Source of the DNA: Streptomyces sp. Mut1
GTDB lineage: Bacteria; Actinomycetota; Actinomycetes; Streptomycetales; Streptomycetaceae
Direction: 5' to 3'
Assembly (NCBI RefSeq): GCF_030719295.1
Contig: NZ_CP120997.1
Location: forward strand, 372,001 to 436,000
Length of the DNA stretch: 64,000 nucleotides
The notes under the pieces were generated by a model. That model saw only the letters and a list, made by a program, of their open reading frames with translations, was not told the DNA's origin and did not search any database. The stretch's first letter is position 1, and each line of letters begins with the position of its first letter. Both the position numbers and the translations under genes were made by a program. Positions 8,812 through 17,546 of this stretch are shown one piece after another.

Positions 8812-8973
8812 ATGAGCGCCGCACGAGACAACGAGCGCGCCCGGCACATGGCCGAGGCCGCCGAGCGCACCAGCGACCCGGAGCAGCGCCGCCGGCTCCA
8901 GGAGAAGGCCCGGAAGCTGCGGGAGCGGAGCGAGCAGCAGGACGGCCGGGAGAACAGCGGCCTCCCCGTGTAG
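8812..8973 (+). CDS. Small helical protein, 53 aa (DUF6381-like)
   Basis: A short, highly charged protein, MSAARDNERARHMAEAAERT then SDPEQRRRLQEKARKLRERS, predicted to be almost entirely alpha-helical. The repeated ERTSDPEQRRRLQEKA pattern resembles a family of small streptomycete proteins I recall as DUF6381, but that name is from memory. A GAGGAG ribosome-binding site lies 5 bases before the ATG. The gene is followed by a strong hairpin at 8992-9031, so it probably forms its own transcript. No function is known to me. Confidence 0.7.
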   Translation: MSAARDNERARHMAEAAERTSDPEQRRRLQEKARKLRERSEQQDGRENSGLPV

Positions 8974-8991
8974 CGGCACCGCACACAGACC

Positions 8992-9031
8992 GGTGGACTG
9001 TCACTCTTCCATGAGTGGGTGGCAGTCCACC
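8992..9031 (+). terminator. Hairpin terminator after the 53-aa gene
   Basis: GGTGGACTG (8992-9000) pairs perfectly with CAGTCCACC (9023-9031), and an inner CACTC/GAGTG pair (9002-9006 and 9013-9017) extends the stem. It begins 18 bases after the stop codon. There is no long T tract, as is common for streptomycete terminators. Confidence 0.65.
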
Positions 9032-9123
9032 GCCGCGTTCCCGGGGCGGCCCGGCCCCGTGGCCGGCGGCTTGATCATCCCGCCTACGATGGCCGCACGA
9101 CGGCGCGAAGCGAGGAGCCTGCC

Positions 9124-9858
9124 ATGAACAGCCAGCGTGTCACCGTGGTCACCGGCGGCAGCCGCGGCATCGGTGCGGCGGTCTGCGTACGACTGGCGGA
9201 CGAGGGCCACGACATCGCCCTGGCCTACCGCTCCGACTCCGCGGCCGCCGAGTCCGTCGCCGACGCGGTGCGCGCGAGCGGCCGGCGTTGCGTGACGGTC
9301 CGGACGGACACCGCCGACGAGGCGGACGTCGACCGGCTCTTCGACACGGCCGCCGCCGAGCTGGGCCCGGTCACCGGCCTGGTCAACAACGCGGGCGTGA
9401 GCGGCCCGGTGGGCCCGCTCGCCGACGCCGACGCGGCGGGGATGCGGCGCGCCCTGGAGGTCAACGTCCTCGGCTACCTGCTCTGCGCGCGGCGTGCGGT
9501 GCGCGACATGACGCGTACGGGCGGCGGGGCGATCGTGAACGTGTCCTCGGCCGCCGCCACCTTGGGCAGCCCCGGCGAGTACGTGCACTACGCCGCCGCC
9601 AAGGGGGCCGTCGACACGATGACCGTCGGCCTGTCCAAGGAGACCGGCCCGGCGGGCATCCGCGTCAACGCGGTGGCGCCCGGAGTGATCCGCACCGAAT
9701 TCCACGCGGACCCCGAACGCCCCGACAAGCTCGGCCCCGGCATCCCCCTGGGCCGCCCCGGACAGCCCGAGGAGATCGCGGGCGCCGTCGCCTGGCTGCT
9801 CTCGGACGACGCGTCGTACGCGACGGGAACGGTCCTGCGCGTGGCGGGCGGACGCTGA
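9124..9858 (+). CDS. Short-chain dehydrogenase/reductase (FabG-like)
   Basis: A 244-aa classical SDR. The cofactor motif TGGSRGIG is at about residues 10-17 and the structural NNAG at about 88-91. The catalytic S-Y-K triad appears as VSSAAATLGSPGEYVHYAAAKG, near residues 141-162. The R in AYRSDS after strand 2 suggests NADP(H) preference. It should reduce a ketone or oxidise an alcohol, but the substrate is unknown. An AGGAG ribosome-binding site precedes the ATG. The HAD-like gene follows 23 bases later on the same strand, so the two may be co-transcribed. Confidence 0.85.
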   Translation: MNSQRVTVVTGGSRGIGAAVCVRLADEGHDIALAYRSDSAAAESVADAVRASGRRCVTVRTDTADEADVDRLFDTAAAELGPVTGLVNNAGVSGPVGPLADADAAGMRRALEVNVLGYLLCARRAVRDMTRTGGGAIVNVSSAAATLGSPGEYVHYAAAKGAVDTMTVGLSKETGPAGIRVNAVAPGVIRTEFHADPERPDKLGPGIPLGRPGQPEEIAGAVAWLLSDDASYATGTVLRVAGGR

Positions 9859-9881
9859 CCGGTCGCGGGTACGGTGCCCCG

Positions 9882-10400
9882 GTGACCGCCCCGGACGCGT
9901 TGCCGCTGCTCTTCCTCGACGTCGACGGCCCTCTCATCCCGTTCGGCCCGCGCGCCGGCGGTCACCGGACGTACCCGCAGGTCCCGCTTCCGCCCGGGGC
10001 GGGCACGCATCCGCTGCTCGCCCGGATCGATCCCGCGCTCGGACCGCTGCTCGCCGCGCTGCCCTGTCAGCTCGTCTGGGCGACGACGTGGGCGGACGAG
10101 GCGAACACGGTCGTCTCGCCACGGCTCGGGCTGCCGGACCTCGACGTGGTCGCCTGGCCCGAGTCACCGGAGCAGGAGGAGCGGGACGCGCGGGCCGGGC
10201 TGCACTGGAAGACGCGCACGCTGGTGGACCGGGCGGCCGGACGCCCCTTCGTCTGGGTCGACGACGAGATCACCGCGACGGACCGGCGCTGGGTGGCCGC
10301 CCGTCGCACCGGCCCGGCCCTGCTGCACCGCGTCGACCCCGCCGCCGGGCTGACCGGCGCGGGCCTCCGGCGGATCGGCGCGTGGCTGCGGGCGGTGTGA
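9882..10400 (+). CDS. HAD-like hydrolase-domain protein
   Basis: A 172-aa protein starting at GTG 9882. It opens with LPLLFLDVDGPLIPFG, which carries the HAD motif I (DxD) at about residues 10-12. Motif II-like WATTW is near residue 66, and FVWVDDEITATDR near 130 provides acidic motif IV. The order fits a minimal HAD phosphatase fold without an obvious cap domain. Such small HAD proteins are common and mostly uncharacterised in streptomycetes. It follows the SDR gene closely and ends 7 bases from the convergent UbiA gene. The substrate is unknown. Confidence 0.75.
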   Translation: MTAPDALPLLFLDVDGPLIPFGPRAGGHRTYPQVPLPPGAGTHPLLARIDPALGPLLAALPCQLVWATTWADEANTVVSPRLGLPDLDVVAWPESPEQEERDARAGLHWKTRTLVDRAAGRPFVWVDDEITATDRRWVAARRTGPALLHRVDPAAGLTGAGLRRIGAWLRAV

Positions 10401-10407
10401 AGCCCCC

Positions 10408-11277
10408 TCACGCCCGGCCCGACCCCCGCGCCGCCAGGAGCGCCACGTCGGCCAGTGCGATGAGGGCGGCGGCGGCCAGGGGGGCCTTGCGGCGGTGGCG
10501 GGCGAGGAGGAGGCCTGCCAGGAGTGCCGGGATTGCCAGGGCGAGTGTCAGTGTGCCGGCGGGGCCGGGTGGGCCCGGCGGGGCGAGGGCGAGGATTGCC
10601 GATGCCGCCAGGAGGGGGACGGGGAGCAGGAGGCGGGTGGCGGTGGGGCCGAGGCGCTGCGGCAGTCCGCGTACGCCGCCGCGCAGGTCGTCCTCGATGT
10701 CGGGGAGGACGTCGGCGAAATGGGCGGCCACTCCGAGCAGGGCGCCGGCGGTCACCAGCCACCAGGCGGGCCCGGGGCCGCCGGGCACGGTCAGCGCGGC
10801 CAGGGCCGGCAGGGCGGCGAAGCCGATCGCGTACGGCAGCCAGGACAGGACCGTGGCCTTCAGCTTCAGGTTGTAGGACCAGGCGGCGGCCACCGCCGTC
10901 AGGTGCACGGTTCCGGCGAGCGGGCCGCAGGCCAGGGAGAGGGGAACGCACAGCAGTGCCGCGGTGAAGGCCGCCGCCCACACCGTCCGCCGGCTCACCG
11001 ACCCGTCGGCCACCGGTTTGCCGCCGCGGCCGGCCGCGGCGTCCCGCCGGGCGTCGTACGCGTCGTTGCACCACCCCACCGACAGCTGGCCGCTCAGCAC
11101 CGCCGCGACGAGCAGGGCGGTGCGGGCGCCGTCCAGGCCCGCCCCCGTGCCGAGGACCGCCGCGATCACGGTCACCGCGGCCGCCGGGCCCGGGTGGCAC
11201 GAGCGGGCCAGCGCGAGCGTGCGCGGGAACGGCCACGCGGGCGCGGCGCAGGAGCGCGGGGGGTCGGGGGTGCCCAT
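10408..11277 (-). CDS. UbiA-family prenyltransferase
   Basis: A 289-aa membrane enzyme that would attach a prenyl or similar lipid chain to an aromatic or other acceptor. The first Mg-diphosphate site is NDAYDARRD (about residues 70-78) and the second is DVLPDIEDD (about 188-196). These are the two Asp-rich motifs of UbiA enzymes. About eight hydrophobic helices are present. It is divergent from the type III polyketide synthase across 119 bases, which suggests a phenolic substrate, though this is inference. The ATG at 11277 has no clear ribosome-binding site, and a TACGAT sequence lies 6 bases upstream, so the mRNA may be leaderless. Confidence 0.8.
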   Translation of the reverse strand: MGTPDPPRSCAAPAWPFPRTLALARSCHPGPAAAVTVIAAVLGTGAGLDGARTALLVAAVLSGQLSVGWCNDAYDARRDAAAGRGGKPVADGSVSRRTVWAAAFTAALLCVPLSLACGPLAGTVHLTAVAAAWSYNLKLKATVLSWLPYAIGFAALPALAALTVPGGPGPAWWLVTAGALLGVAAHFADVLPDIEDDLRGGVRGLPQRLGPTATRLLLPVPLLAASAILALAPPGPPGPAGTLTLALAIPALLAGLLLARHRRKAPLAAAALIALADVALLAARGSGRA

Positions 11278-11396
11278 GCCGTGATCGTAGGCACCGGGAG
11301 CGGCCGGAGGATGACACCCGCACGGGTTGTTTGCGGTGGTTCGTCCAACTCCCGGGGCAGGGATGAGCGCATGACGCCTCCTCAGCGGGACCCGGG

Positions 11397-12452
11397 ATGA
11401 CCCGGATCGCAGCCGTGCACGGCACTCTCGCCCCGTACCGCCACACCCAGCGGGAGGTCACCGACATGGTGGCCCGTACCTGTCTGCCCCCCGGTGCCGA
11501 CCGGCGTGTCCTGGACCGGCTGCACGCGAACGCGCGGGTGCGGACCCGGAACATGGTGCTGCCCCTGGAGCGGTACGGGGAGCTGGACGGCTTCGGGGAC
11601 GCCAATGACGTGTTCATCGGCGCGGCGGTGGACCTGGGCGCCGACGCGCTGCGCGGGGCGCTGCGGACGGCCGGGCTGCGTCCCGAGGACGTGGACCTGC
11701 TGATGTTCACGTCCGTGACGGGGGTGGCGGCACCCTCCGTGGACGCCCGGCTGGTGGGGCGGCTCGGGCTGCGCCCCGATGTGAAGCGGCTGCCGGTGTT
11801 CGGCCTCGGCTGTGTGGCCGGGGCGGCCGGGGTGGCCCGGCTGCACGACTACCTCCTCGGCCGGCCCGAGGACGTCGCGGTCCTGCTCTCCGTCGAACTG
11901 TGCTCGCTCACCTTCCAGCGGCGGGACGCGACGCCCGCGAACCTGGTGGCGACCGCGCTGTTCGGTGACGGGGCGGCGGCCGTGGTCGCACTCGGCGCGG
12001 GCCGGGGCCCCGGCGACGGGCCGGAGGTGGTGGCCACGCGCAGCCGGATGTATCCGGACACCGAGCACGTGATGGGCTGGGACATCCGCGATTCGGGCTT
12101 CAAGGTGCTGCTCGACCCCGGTGTGCCGGACGTGGTGCGCCGCTATCTGGCGGACGATGTGCGTGGCTTCCTCGCGGAGCACGGGCTGAAGCCGAAGGAT
12201 GTGGCGCACTGGGTGTGCCACCCGGGCGGGCCGAAGGTCCTGGAGGCCGTGTCCGATGTCCTCTCGCTCCCGGAGGGGGCGCTCGACGTCACCTGGCGGT
12301 CGCTGGCCGAGGTGGGCAACCTGTCCTCCTCCTCGGTGCTGCACGTGCTGCGCGACACGCTGGAGCAGCGCCGGCCCGAGCGTGGTTCGCCGGGTCTGCT
12401 GATGGCGATGGGCCCGGGATTCTGCTGCGAACTGGTGCTGCTGCGCTGGTAG
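11397..12452 (+). CDS. Type III polyketide synthase (alkylresorcinol/chalcone synthase-like)
   Basis: A 351-aa homodimeric ketosynthase that extends an acyl-CoA starter with malonyl-type units and cyclises the product. The catalytic triad is visible: Cys139 in [12 protein letters not shown], His275 in [10 protein letters not shown] and Asn308 in [10 protein letters not shown]. The C-terminal GFCCELVLL is typical of the family. Downstream genes encode an ICMT-like methyltransferase and a flavoprotein, the same order as srsABC of Streptomyces griseus (phenolic lipid synthesis), so an alkylresorcinol-type product is likely. Chain length cannot be predicted. It begins a rightward operon that includes the next two genes. 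Confidence 0.85.
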   Translation: MTRIAAVHGTLAPYRHTQREVTDMVARTCLPPGADRRVLDRLHANARVRTRNMVLPLERYGELDGFGDANDVFIGAAVDLGADALRGALRTAGLRPEDVDLLMFTSVTGVAAPSVDARLVGRLGLRPDVKRLPVFGLGCVAGAAGVARLHDYLLGRPEDVAVLLSVELCSLTFQRRDATPANLVATALFGDGAAAVVALGAGRGPGDGPEVVATRSRMYPDTEHVMGWDIRDSGFKVLLDPGVPDVVRRYLADDVRGFLAEHGLKPKDVAHWVCHPGGPKVLEAVSDVLSLPEGALDVTWRSLAEVGNLSSSSVLHVLRDTLEQRRPERGSPGLLMAMGPGFCCELVLLRW

Positions 12453-12464
12453 GTCGGAGGACTC

Positions 12465-12992
12465 ATGATCTGGTACGCCGCGCTGGTGCTGGCCGTGGCC
12501 GGTGAGCGCGTCGCCGAACTCGCCCTCGCCGTGCGCCACACCCGCTGGGCGCGGGCCAGGGGCGGTGTGGAGTCGGGTCGGGGCCACTATCCGGCGATGG
12601 TCGCCCTGCACACGGCGCTGCTGGCAGGCTGCCTGGTGGAGGCGGGGACGGCGGGCAGGCCGTTCGTTCCGCTGCTCGGCTGGGCGATGGTGGCGGTGGT
12701 CCTGGCCGCGCAGGCGCTGCGCTGGTGGTGCGTCCGTACGCTCGGGCCCCGCTGGAACACCCGGGTCGTCGTCGTACCCGGCCTGCCGCTGGTGACGGGC
12801 GGACCGTACCGCCTGCTGCGCCACCCCAATTACGTGGCCGTCGCCGCTGAGGGAGTCGCCCTGCCGCTGGTCCACGGCGCGTGGGTGACGGCCGTGGTGT
12901 TCACCGTGCTCAACGCCCTTCTGATGGCCGTGCGGGTGCGGTGCGAGGAGACCGCGCTCGCCTCCGTGTCCCCGGCGGGCGCACCGGCATGA
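12465..12992 (+). CDS. Isoprenylcysteine carboxyl methyltransferase-like O-methyltransferase (SrsB-like)
   Basis: A 175-aa membrane methyltransferase. The family signature GPYRLLRHPNYVAV lies at about residues 107-120, followed by a hydrophobic segment and RVRCEE (about 158-163), which completes the SAM-binding region of ICMT proteins. In phenolic-lipid clusters such enzymes methylate the alkylresorcinol hydroxyl. It starts 12 bases after the polyketide synthase stop with a GGAGGA ribosome-binding site, and its stop overlaps the next start (ATGA at 12989-12992). Confidence 0.8.
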   Translation: MIWYAALVLAVAGERVAELALAVRHTRWARARGGVESGRGHYPAMVALHTALLAGCLVEAGTAGRPFVPLLGWAMVAVVLAAQALRWWCVRTLGPRWNTRVVVVPGLPLVTGGPYRLLRHPNYVAVAAEGVALPLVHGAWVTAVVFTVLNALLMAVRVRCEETALASVSPAGAPA

Positions 12993-14002
12993 TCGACCTG
13001 CTGGTCGCGGGCGGCGGCCCGGCGGGGCTGGCGGCGGCGATCCGGGCCGCCGGGCTCGGCATGGAGACGGTGGTCGTGGAGCCGAGGACCGCTCCCATCG
13101 ACAAGGCGTGCGGTGAGGGCATCATGCCGAGTGGTGTGGCGGCGCTGAAGGCCCTGGGCGTCCCGGTGGCCGGGCATCCGTTGCACGGCATCCGGTATGT
13201 GGAGGGGCCCCGCAGCGCGGTCGCGCCCTTCCGTGGCGGGACGGGGCTGGGGGTCCGGCGCACCGCGCTGCACGCCGCGCTGCACCTGCGGGCCCTGGAA
13301 CTGGGCGTCCGGATCGTCCCGGGCAAGGTCGCCGGGGTGCGGCAGGGCGGGGACCGGGTGGAGGCGGCCGGCCTGACGGCCCGCTGGCTGATCGCCGCCG
13401 ACGGGCTGCACTCGCCGCTGCGCCGGGAGCTGGGCCTCGACGGGCCCGCGGCGCCGGTCCGCCGGTACGGGCTGCGCCGGCACTACCGCGTCGCCCCGTG
13501 GACCGGGTTCGTGGAGGTCCACTGGTCCCGGCACGGCGAGGCGTACGTGACGCCGCTCGGGGACGGTTCGGTGGGGGTGGCCGTGCTCAGCCGCGAGCGG
13601 CTGCCGTACGCGGGGCATCTGGCCGCCTTCCCCCGCCTGGCCGCCTCTCTGCGCGGCCGGGAGGCAGGCCCCGTACGGGGTGCCGGGCCGCTGCGGCGGC
13701 GGGCGCGGGCGCGGCGGGCCGGCCGGGTGCTGCTGGTCGGGGACGCGGCGGGGTATCTGGACGCGCTGACCGGTGAGGGGGTCGCGCTGGCCGTGGCGAC
13801 GGCCTCCGCCGCGGTGGAAGCACTCGCCGCCGGCCGGCCGCAGGCCTACCCCGCACGCTGGCAGCGGCTGACCCTGCGCCACCGGTTGCTGACGGCGGGG
13901 CTGCTGGCGGCGGCCCGGCGGCCCGCCACGGCCCGGCTGATCGTGCCGGGCGCCCACCTCGCACCGCGCGTTTTCGGTGCGGCGGTACACGCGTTGCAGT
14001 AG
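12989..14002 (+). CDS. FAD-dependent monooxygenase/oxidoreductase (SrsC-like)
   Basis: A 337-aa flavoprotein of the aromatic hydroxylase/geranylgeranyl-reductase superfamily. The N-terminal Rossmann motif is VAGGGPAGLAAAIRAAGLGM (about residues 6-25), the DG motif is LIAADGLHSPLRR (about 134) and the GD motif is VLLVGDAAGYLDALTGEG (about 250). In the S. griseus srs pathway the flavoprotein hydroxylates the methylated resorcinol, leading to a quinone. The same role is inferred here from gene order. Translation is coupled to the methyltransferase gene. A reductase role cannot be excluded. Confidence 0.75.
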   Translation: MIDLLVAGGGPAGLAAAIRAAGLGMETVVVEPRTAPIDKACGEGIMPSGVAALKALGVPVAGHPLHGIRYVEGPRSAVAPFRGGTGLGVRRTALHAALHLRALELGVRIVPGKVAGVRQGGDRVEAAGLTARWLIAADGLHSPLRRELGLDGPAAPVRRYGLRRHYRVAPWTGFVEVHWSRHGEAYVTPLGDGSVGVAVLSRERLPYAGHLAAFPRLAASLRGREAGPVRGAGPLRRRARARRAGRVLLVGDAAGYLDALTGEGVALAVATASAAVEALAAGRPQAYPARWQRLTLRHRLLTAGLLAAARRPATARLIVPGAHLAPRVFGAAVHALQ

Positions 14003-14048
14003 AAGTAGGAGAGCGCCGGAGCAGTACCGGAGCAGGAAGGAATGGGCC

Positions 14049-14681
14049 ATGTCAGCGGGAGAACCTCGCACCGCGGCGGCGGTGTTCGACGCACTGGGGA
14101 CCGAATACGAGGAGGCGTTCGCCGGCTCGGCCGCGCACCGCGCCTCGCTGGAGCAGTTGCTGGAGGTCCTGCCTCCGCACAGCCGGGTGCTGGACATCGG
14201 CAGCGGCACGGGCCGGCCGACCGCCCAGACGCTCGCCGAGGCCGGCCACACGGTGCTGGGTGTCGACGTGTCGCCGGTCATGGTGGACATCGCGGCCCGG
14301 CAGGTGCCGGCCGCCGAGTTCCGCTGCGCCGACGTCCGGGAACTCCCGCTGGAGGAGGGCGGTTTCGACGCGGTGTGCGTGTACTTCGCCCTCTTGCAGA
14401 TGTCGCGCGAGGAGCAGGCGGAGGTGTTCCGGGTGGCCGGGCGGGTGCTGCGGCCCGGGGGCCATCTGGCCGTGGCGACGGTGCCGCTGGACGTGGAGGG
14501 GGTCAGCGGGACGTTCATGGGCCAGCCGGTGGAGGTGACCAGCTTCGGCGAGGACGAGTTCACGACGATGGTGGAGGGGGCCGGCTTCACGGTCCTGTCC
14601 CGGGAGAGCAGCATGTTCGTCCCGGCCCTTCCGGCGGCCGTCCCCGAACCCCAGATGTTCCTGCTCGCCCGGCGGCGCTGA
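14049..14681 (+). CDS. Class I SAM-dependent methyltransferase
   Basis: A 210-aa cytosolic methyltransferase. SAM motif I is VLDIGSGTGRPTAQTLAEAG (about residues 42-61), and the acidic end of strand 2 is VLGVDVSP. Motif post-I/II is FRCADVRELPLEEGGFDAV, and motif III is RVLRPGGHLAVATV. It starts 46 bases after the flavoprotein gene with an AGGAAGG ribosome-binding site, so it may belong to the same operon and methylate the phenolic product. It could equally act on another small molecule. Confidence 0.8.
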   Translation: MSAGEPRTAAAVFDALGTEYEEAFAGSAAHRASLEQLLEVLPPHSRVLDIGSGTGRPTAQTLAEAGHTVLGVDVSPVMVDIAARQVPAAEFRCADVRELPLEEGGFDAVCVYFALLQMSREEQAEVFRVAGRVLRPGGHLAVATVPLDVEGVSGTFMGQPVEVTSFGEDEFTTMVEGAGFTVLSRESSMFVPALPAAVPEPQMFLLARRR

Positions 14682-14848
14682 GAGGGCGTCGGTCGCCGGG
14701 CCCGCCCGGGGGCGGCAGAGGGCGGCAGAGGTGCCGTCGGGCGCCGACCGGCCCACAATGAATTGTCCGACGTGCCGTGGGTACCCGCTCGCGCGAGGCG
14801 ACCGATGCCCCGCCGCCCGCCCGCGGGGACAAACGACGGAGGATCTTC

Positions 14849-15106
14849 ATGACCGACCGCAGAGCAGAGGGACCCGTCCACTCCGGTGCGTCGCCGAGCC
14901 CGCCTCCGGTGCCCGCCGACCTGCCCGACCAGCAGGTCCAGGAGGGCGAGGACCCGATGGACGTGCCGCCGCCGCCCTCCGCGGGCCGCGGCAAGGACGA
15001 CGCGCACGGGGCGCCCGACCCGGACGAGTCCGGTTCGGGCCGGGGCGCACCGCGCAATGCCGGGGTGCACCCCGAGCACCCGGTGCCGGACGAGTCCCCG
15101 GGCTGA
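14849..15106 (+). CDS. Hypothetical disordered Pro/Asp/Gly-rich protein, 85 aa
   Basis: The protein is acidic, proline-rich and lacks hydrophobic segments, so it is predicted to be intrinsically disordered. An NAGVHPEHPVPDESPG tail ends it. A GGAGGA ribosome-binding site lies 5 bases before the ATG, and the next gene begins 3 bases after its stop, so both are probably translated from one transcript. I do not recognise the family and offer no function. Coding status rests on the ribosome-binding site, the spacing and the third-position GC bias. Confidence 0.6.
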   Translation: MTDRRAEGPVHSGASPSPPPVPADLPDQQVQEGEDPMDVPPPPSAGRGKDDAHGAPDPDESGSGRGAPRNAGVHPEHPVPDESPG

Positions 15107-15109
15107 GCC

Positions 15110-15733
15110 GTGTCCGGTGAGCGGCGGGGCGGACGGCGCGCCCTGGTGCGCGGGGCGGCGCCCTGTCTGGCCCTGGCTCTCGCCGTGTCGGCGGTGCCCG
15201 CGTACGCGTACACCGGGTCGTCCGGGGCCGTCCGGCGGGCCGCCGCCCCGGACGGCCCGCGGCACCCGGCCGGGGTCTGTGAGCCGGACCGTCGCGCCTG
15301 CCCGGACAGAAGCGCGATGCTGTACTGGTACGGCTACTCGCTGGGTCTGCACCCGTTCACCGCCCCGGAGGATGTCCGCAGGCAGCTGACCGAACACTTC
15401 CAGCTGTTCCCGGTGAGCGGGGACTGCCCGGACCGTGTCCGTACCGGCGACGCGTGCGACCTGCTGGGCGGCAATCCCGTGCGGGTGGAGTCCGCCGCCG
15501 GCGACCATCTGCGGATCGCCACGCTGGCGGGCCACGATCTGGGCGAGGGGCTGCACATCCGGTTCACCTTCAGCCGTACCCTCGGCTTCCACTACCTGGA
15601 CGTCGCCGCCTGGCAGGACCGGGAGACCTCGTGCACCCGCAGCACGGTCTGCGGGGCGGCGAGCCGTGCCGGCGCCTGGGCGCTGTGGCGGGTGCTCGCG
15701 GGGACGCTCAGGGTGTCGGCCCTGACGGCCTGA
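15110..15733 (+). CDS. Secreted cysteine-rich hypothetical protein
   Basis: A 207-aa protein starting at GTG 15110. It has a basic N-terminus (ERRGGRRALVRG), a hydrophobic core (LALALAVSAVPAYA) and an AYA-type signal-peptidase site near residue 33. The mature part has six cysteines in three closely spaced pairs: CEPDRRAC, CPDRVRTGDAC and CTRSTVC. This suggests three disulfides in an exported protein. A conserved-looking aromatic stretch, MLYWYGYSLGLHPFT, follows the first pair. I do not recognise the family. It is probably co-transcribed with the preceding disordered protein. Confidence 0.65.
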   Translation: MSGERRGGRRALVRGAAPCLALALAVSAVPAYAYTGSSGAVRRAAAPDGPRHPAGVCEPDRRACPDRSAMLYWYGYSLGLHPFTAPEDVRRQLTEHFQLFPVSGDCPDRVRTGDACDLLGGNPVRVESAAGDHLRIATLAGHDLGEGLHIRFTFSRTLGFHYLDVAAWQDRETSCTRSTVCGAASRAGAWALWRVLAGTLRVSALTA

Positions 15734-15810
15734 GACGGTGGGGCCGGGCGGGGCGGTGCCGGGCGCGTCCCGGACTGCGAAGATCCGCCGGGCGTTCGAT
15801 CATGGAGACT

Positions 15811-16779
15811 ATGGCCCCCCACCCCCCGGACGCAGCCGGGGCGCCCCCGTCGATCGCACCGATGCTGGCTGTTCCCGGTCCCCTGCCCGTGCCCGACACG
15901 GGGTGGGCGTTCGAGGCGAAGTGGGACGGTGCCCGCTGTGTCGTCTCGACCCCGGGCGACGGCACGCTCCGGCTGACCTCCCGGGCGCACAACGACGTCA
16001 CGCCCACCTATCCGGAGCTGCATGCCCTGGGCGACGTGCTGCGGGGGCACAGCGCGGTCCTGGACGGCGAGATCGTGGCCCTGGACGCGTCGGGGCGGTC
16101 CGACTTCGGGCTGCTCCAGCGCCGGATGGGCATCATGAACGCGCGCCGCGCCGCCCGGCTGGCGCTGGACTTCCCCGCGCATCTGGTGGTGTTCGACGTG
16201 ATGTTCCTCGACGGCCGCCCGCTGTCGGCCCTGGCCTACGAGGAGCGCCGCGCGGCGCTGTCCGCCCTGCTGTCCGCCGGTCCGCACTGGTCGGTGCCGT
16301 CCTATGTGCACGGGCACGGCGCCAAAGCGTGGGAGACCGTCGTGCGCGGGGGCCTGGAGGGGGTCGTCGCCAAGCGGCTGTCCTCGCCGTACATGCCGGG
16401 TGTCCGTTCACCCGACTGGCGCAAGACGAAGCGGGTCGAGACGCATGATGTGGTCATCGGCGGCTGGACCCAGCGGAACGGGGCGCCCGCGGGTGTGCCG
16501 GGGGCGGTGCTGGTCGGTGTGGACGACCCGGCCGGTCTGCGGTACGCGGGCTCCGTCGGGTCGGGGATGTCCGACCGGGAGCTGGCGGAGCTGAGGTCGT
16601 ATCTGGAGGTGATCGGCCGCCCGGGGTCCCCGTTCGCCGGCCCGGTCGATGTGGCCGGAGCGCACTGGGTGGAGCCGCGGCTGGTCGCTGAGGTCAGCGC
16701 TTCGCAGTGGACCGCCGCCGGCCGCCTGCGTCATCCGGTGTGGCAGCGGCTGCGGCCGGATCTGACCCGGCTGGGGTGA
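15811..16779 (+). CDS. ATP-dependent DNA ligase (LigC/LigD-ligase-like)
   Basis: A 322-aa ligase that seals nicks using ATP. The adenylated lysine is in motif I, FEAKWDGARCVV (about residues 34-45). Motif III is VLDGEIVALD, motif IIIa is VVFDVMFLDG, motif IV is GLEGVVAKRL, and motif V is DWRKTKRVETHDVV. The C-terminal OB-fold region follows (about 215-320). Length and motifs fit the stand-alone actinobacterial LigC or the ligase part of LigD, which act in repair and end joining. No Ku or polymerase gene is next to it. The ATG at 15811 has GGAG 3 bases upstream. An in-frame ATG at 15802 is an alternative. Confidence 0.85.
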   Translation: MAPHPPDAAGAPPSIAPMLAVPGPLPVPDTGWAFEAKWDGARCVVSTPGDGTLRLTSRAHNDVTPTYPELHALGDVLRGHSAVLDGEIVALDASGRSDFGLLQRRMGIMNARRAARLALDFPAHLVVFDVMFLDGRPLSALAYEERRAALSALLSAGPHWSVPSYVHGHGAKAWETVVRGGLEGVVAKRLSSPYMPGVRSPDWRKTKRVETHDVVIGGWTQRNGAPAGVPGAVLVGVDDPAGLRYAGSVGSGMSDRELAELRSYLEVIGRPGSPFAGPVDVAGAHWVEPRLVAEVSASQWTAAGRLRHPVWQRLRPDLTRLG

Positions 16780-16790
16780 GCCCGGCCCGC

Positions 16791-17546
16791 TCAGCCGGGC
16801 AGCGAGAGGTCCCTGGACACCCGCAGGGCGGCCGCCAGCAGGCCCTCCCGGACGCGGGTGGTCCGGTACATCCGGTCCGACCGGAACGAGATGCCGAGGG
16901 AGCCGACCTGCTCGCCGTTGTAGACCGGCACCGCCACGCAGGTGGTGCCGCGCACGTACTCCTCGCGGTCCATGACGACCGGGGCGGGTGAGCCGTCGAG
17001 CTGCGCGATCAGCTCGTCCGGGTGCGTGATGGTCCGGGGTGTGAGGCCGGTCAGGGCGTGCCGGGAGAGGTAGTCGGCGCGCGCCTCCTCGTCCAGTTCG
17101 CGCAGCACGCTCTTGCCGAGGGCCGTGGCGTGTCCGGCCTCCTCGACCCCCACCCAGAGGTCCACGCGGGGGGTCCGCGCGCTGTCCGCGATCTCCATGA
17201 TCCGGATCTCGCCGTCCTCGTACAGGGTGAGGTAGGAGGCGGCCGAGAGTTCGTCGCGCAGGGCACTGAGGACGGGCCGGACGCGCCCGGGAAGTTCCTT
17301 GGCGCCATGTCCGGCCGGGGGGCCGGAGGCGGTGCCGGCGAGGGCGTACGTGTGGTCGTCCGGCTCCGTCAGATAGCCGTCCCGCACCAGCATGGGCAGC
17401 AGTGCGCCGGCTTCGGCCGGGGCGATTCCCGCCTCCCGGGCCAACTGCTCCCCGGTGGCGTCGCCCTCGTGTTCTCCGGCGGCCTCCAGGAGCCGCAGTG
17501 CGCGCCGGACTGCGGCGACGGGCTCGGAGCCGGCGTGGTCGGCCAT
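16791..17546 (-). CDS. IclR-family transcriptional regulator
   Basis: A 251-aa regulator. The N-terminal winged helix-turn-helix spans about residues 10-70 (VRRALRLLEAAGEHEGDATG, then EQLAREAGIAPAEAGALLPM). The C-terminal IclR effector domain follows, with GVEEAGHATALGKSVL near 130, REEYVRGTTCVAVPVYN near 200 and GSLGISF near 220. It is divergent from pyruvate carboxylase across 253 bases and is a natural candidate to control it, though no operator was identified. Its 3' end lies 11 bases from the convergent ligase gene. The effector is unknown. Confidence 0.85.
   Translation of the reverse strand: MADHAGSEPVAAVRRALRLLEAAGEHEGDATGEQLAREAGIAPAEAGALLPMLVRDGYLTEPDDHTYALAGTASGPPAGHGAKELPGRVRPVLSALRDELSAASYLTLYEDGEIRIMEIADSARTPRVDLWVGVEEAGHATALGKSVLRELDEEARADYLSRHALTGLTPRTITHPDELIAQLDGSPAPVVMDREEYVRGTTCVAVPVYNGEQVGSLGISFRSDRMYRTTRVREGLLAAALRVSRDLSLPG

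Noticed and set aside
14711..14731. Direct repeat GGGCGGCAGA twice after the methyltransferase gene
   Set aside because: A two-copy, low-complexity repeat in GC-rich spacer, with no associated element or conserved position.
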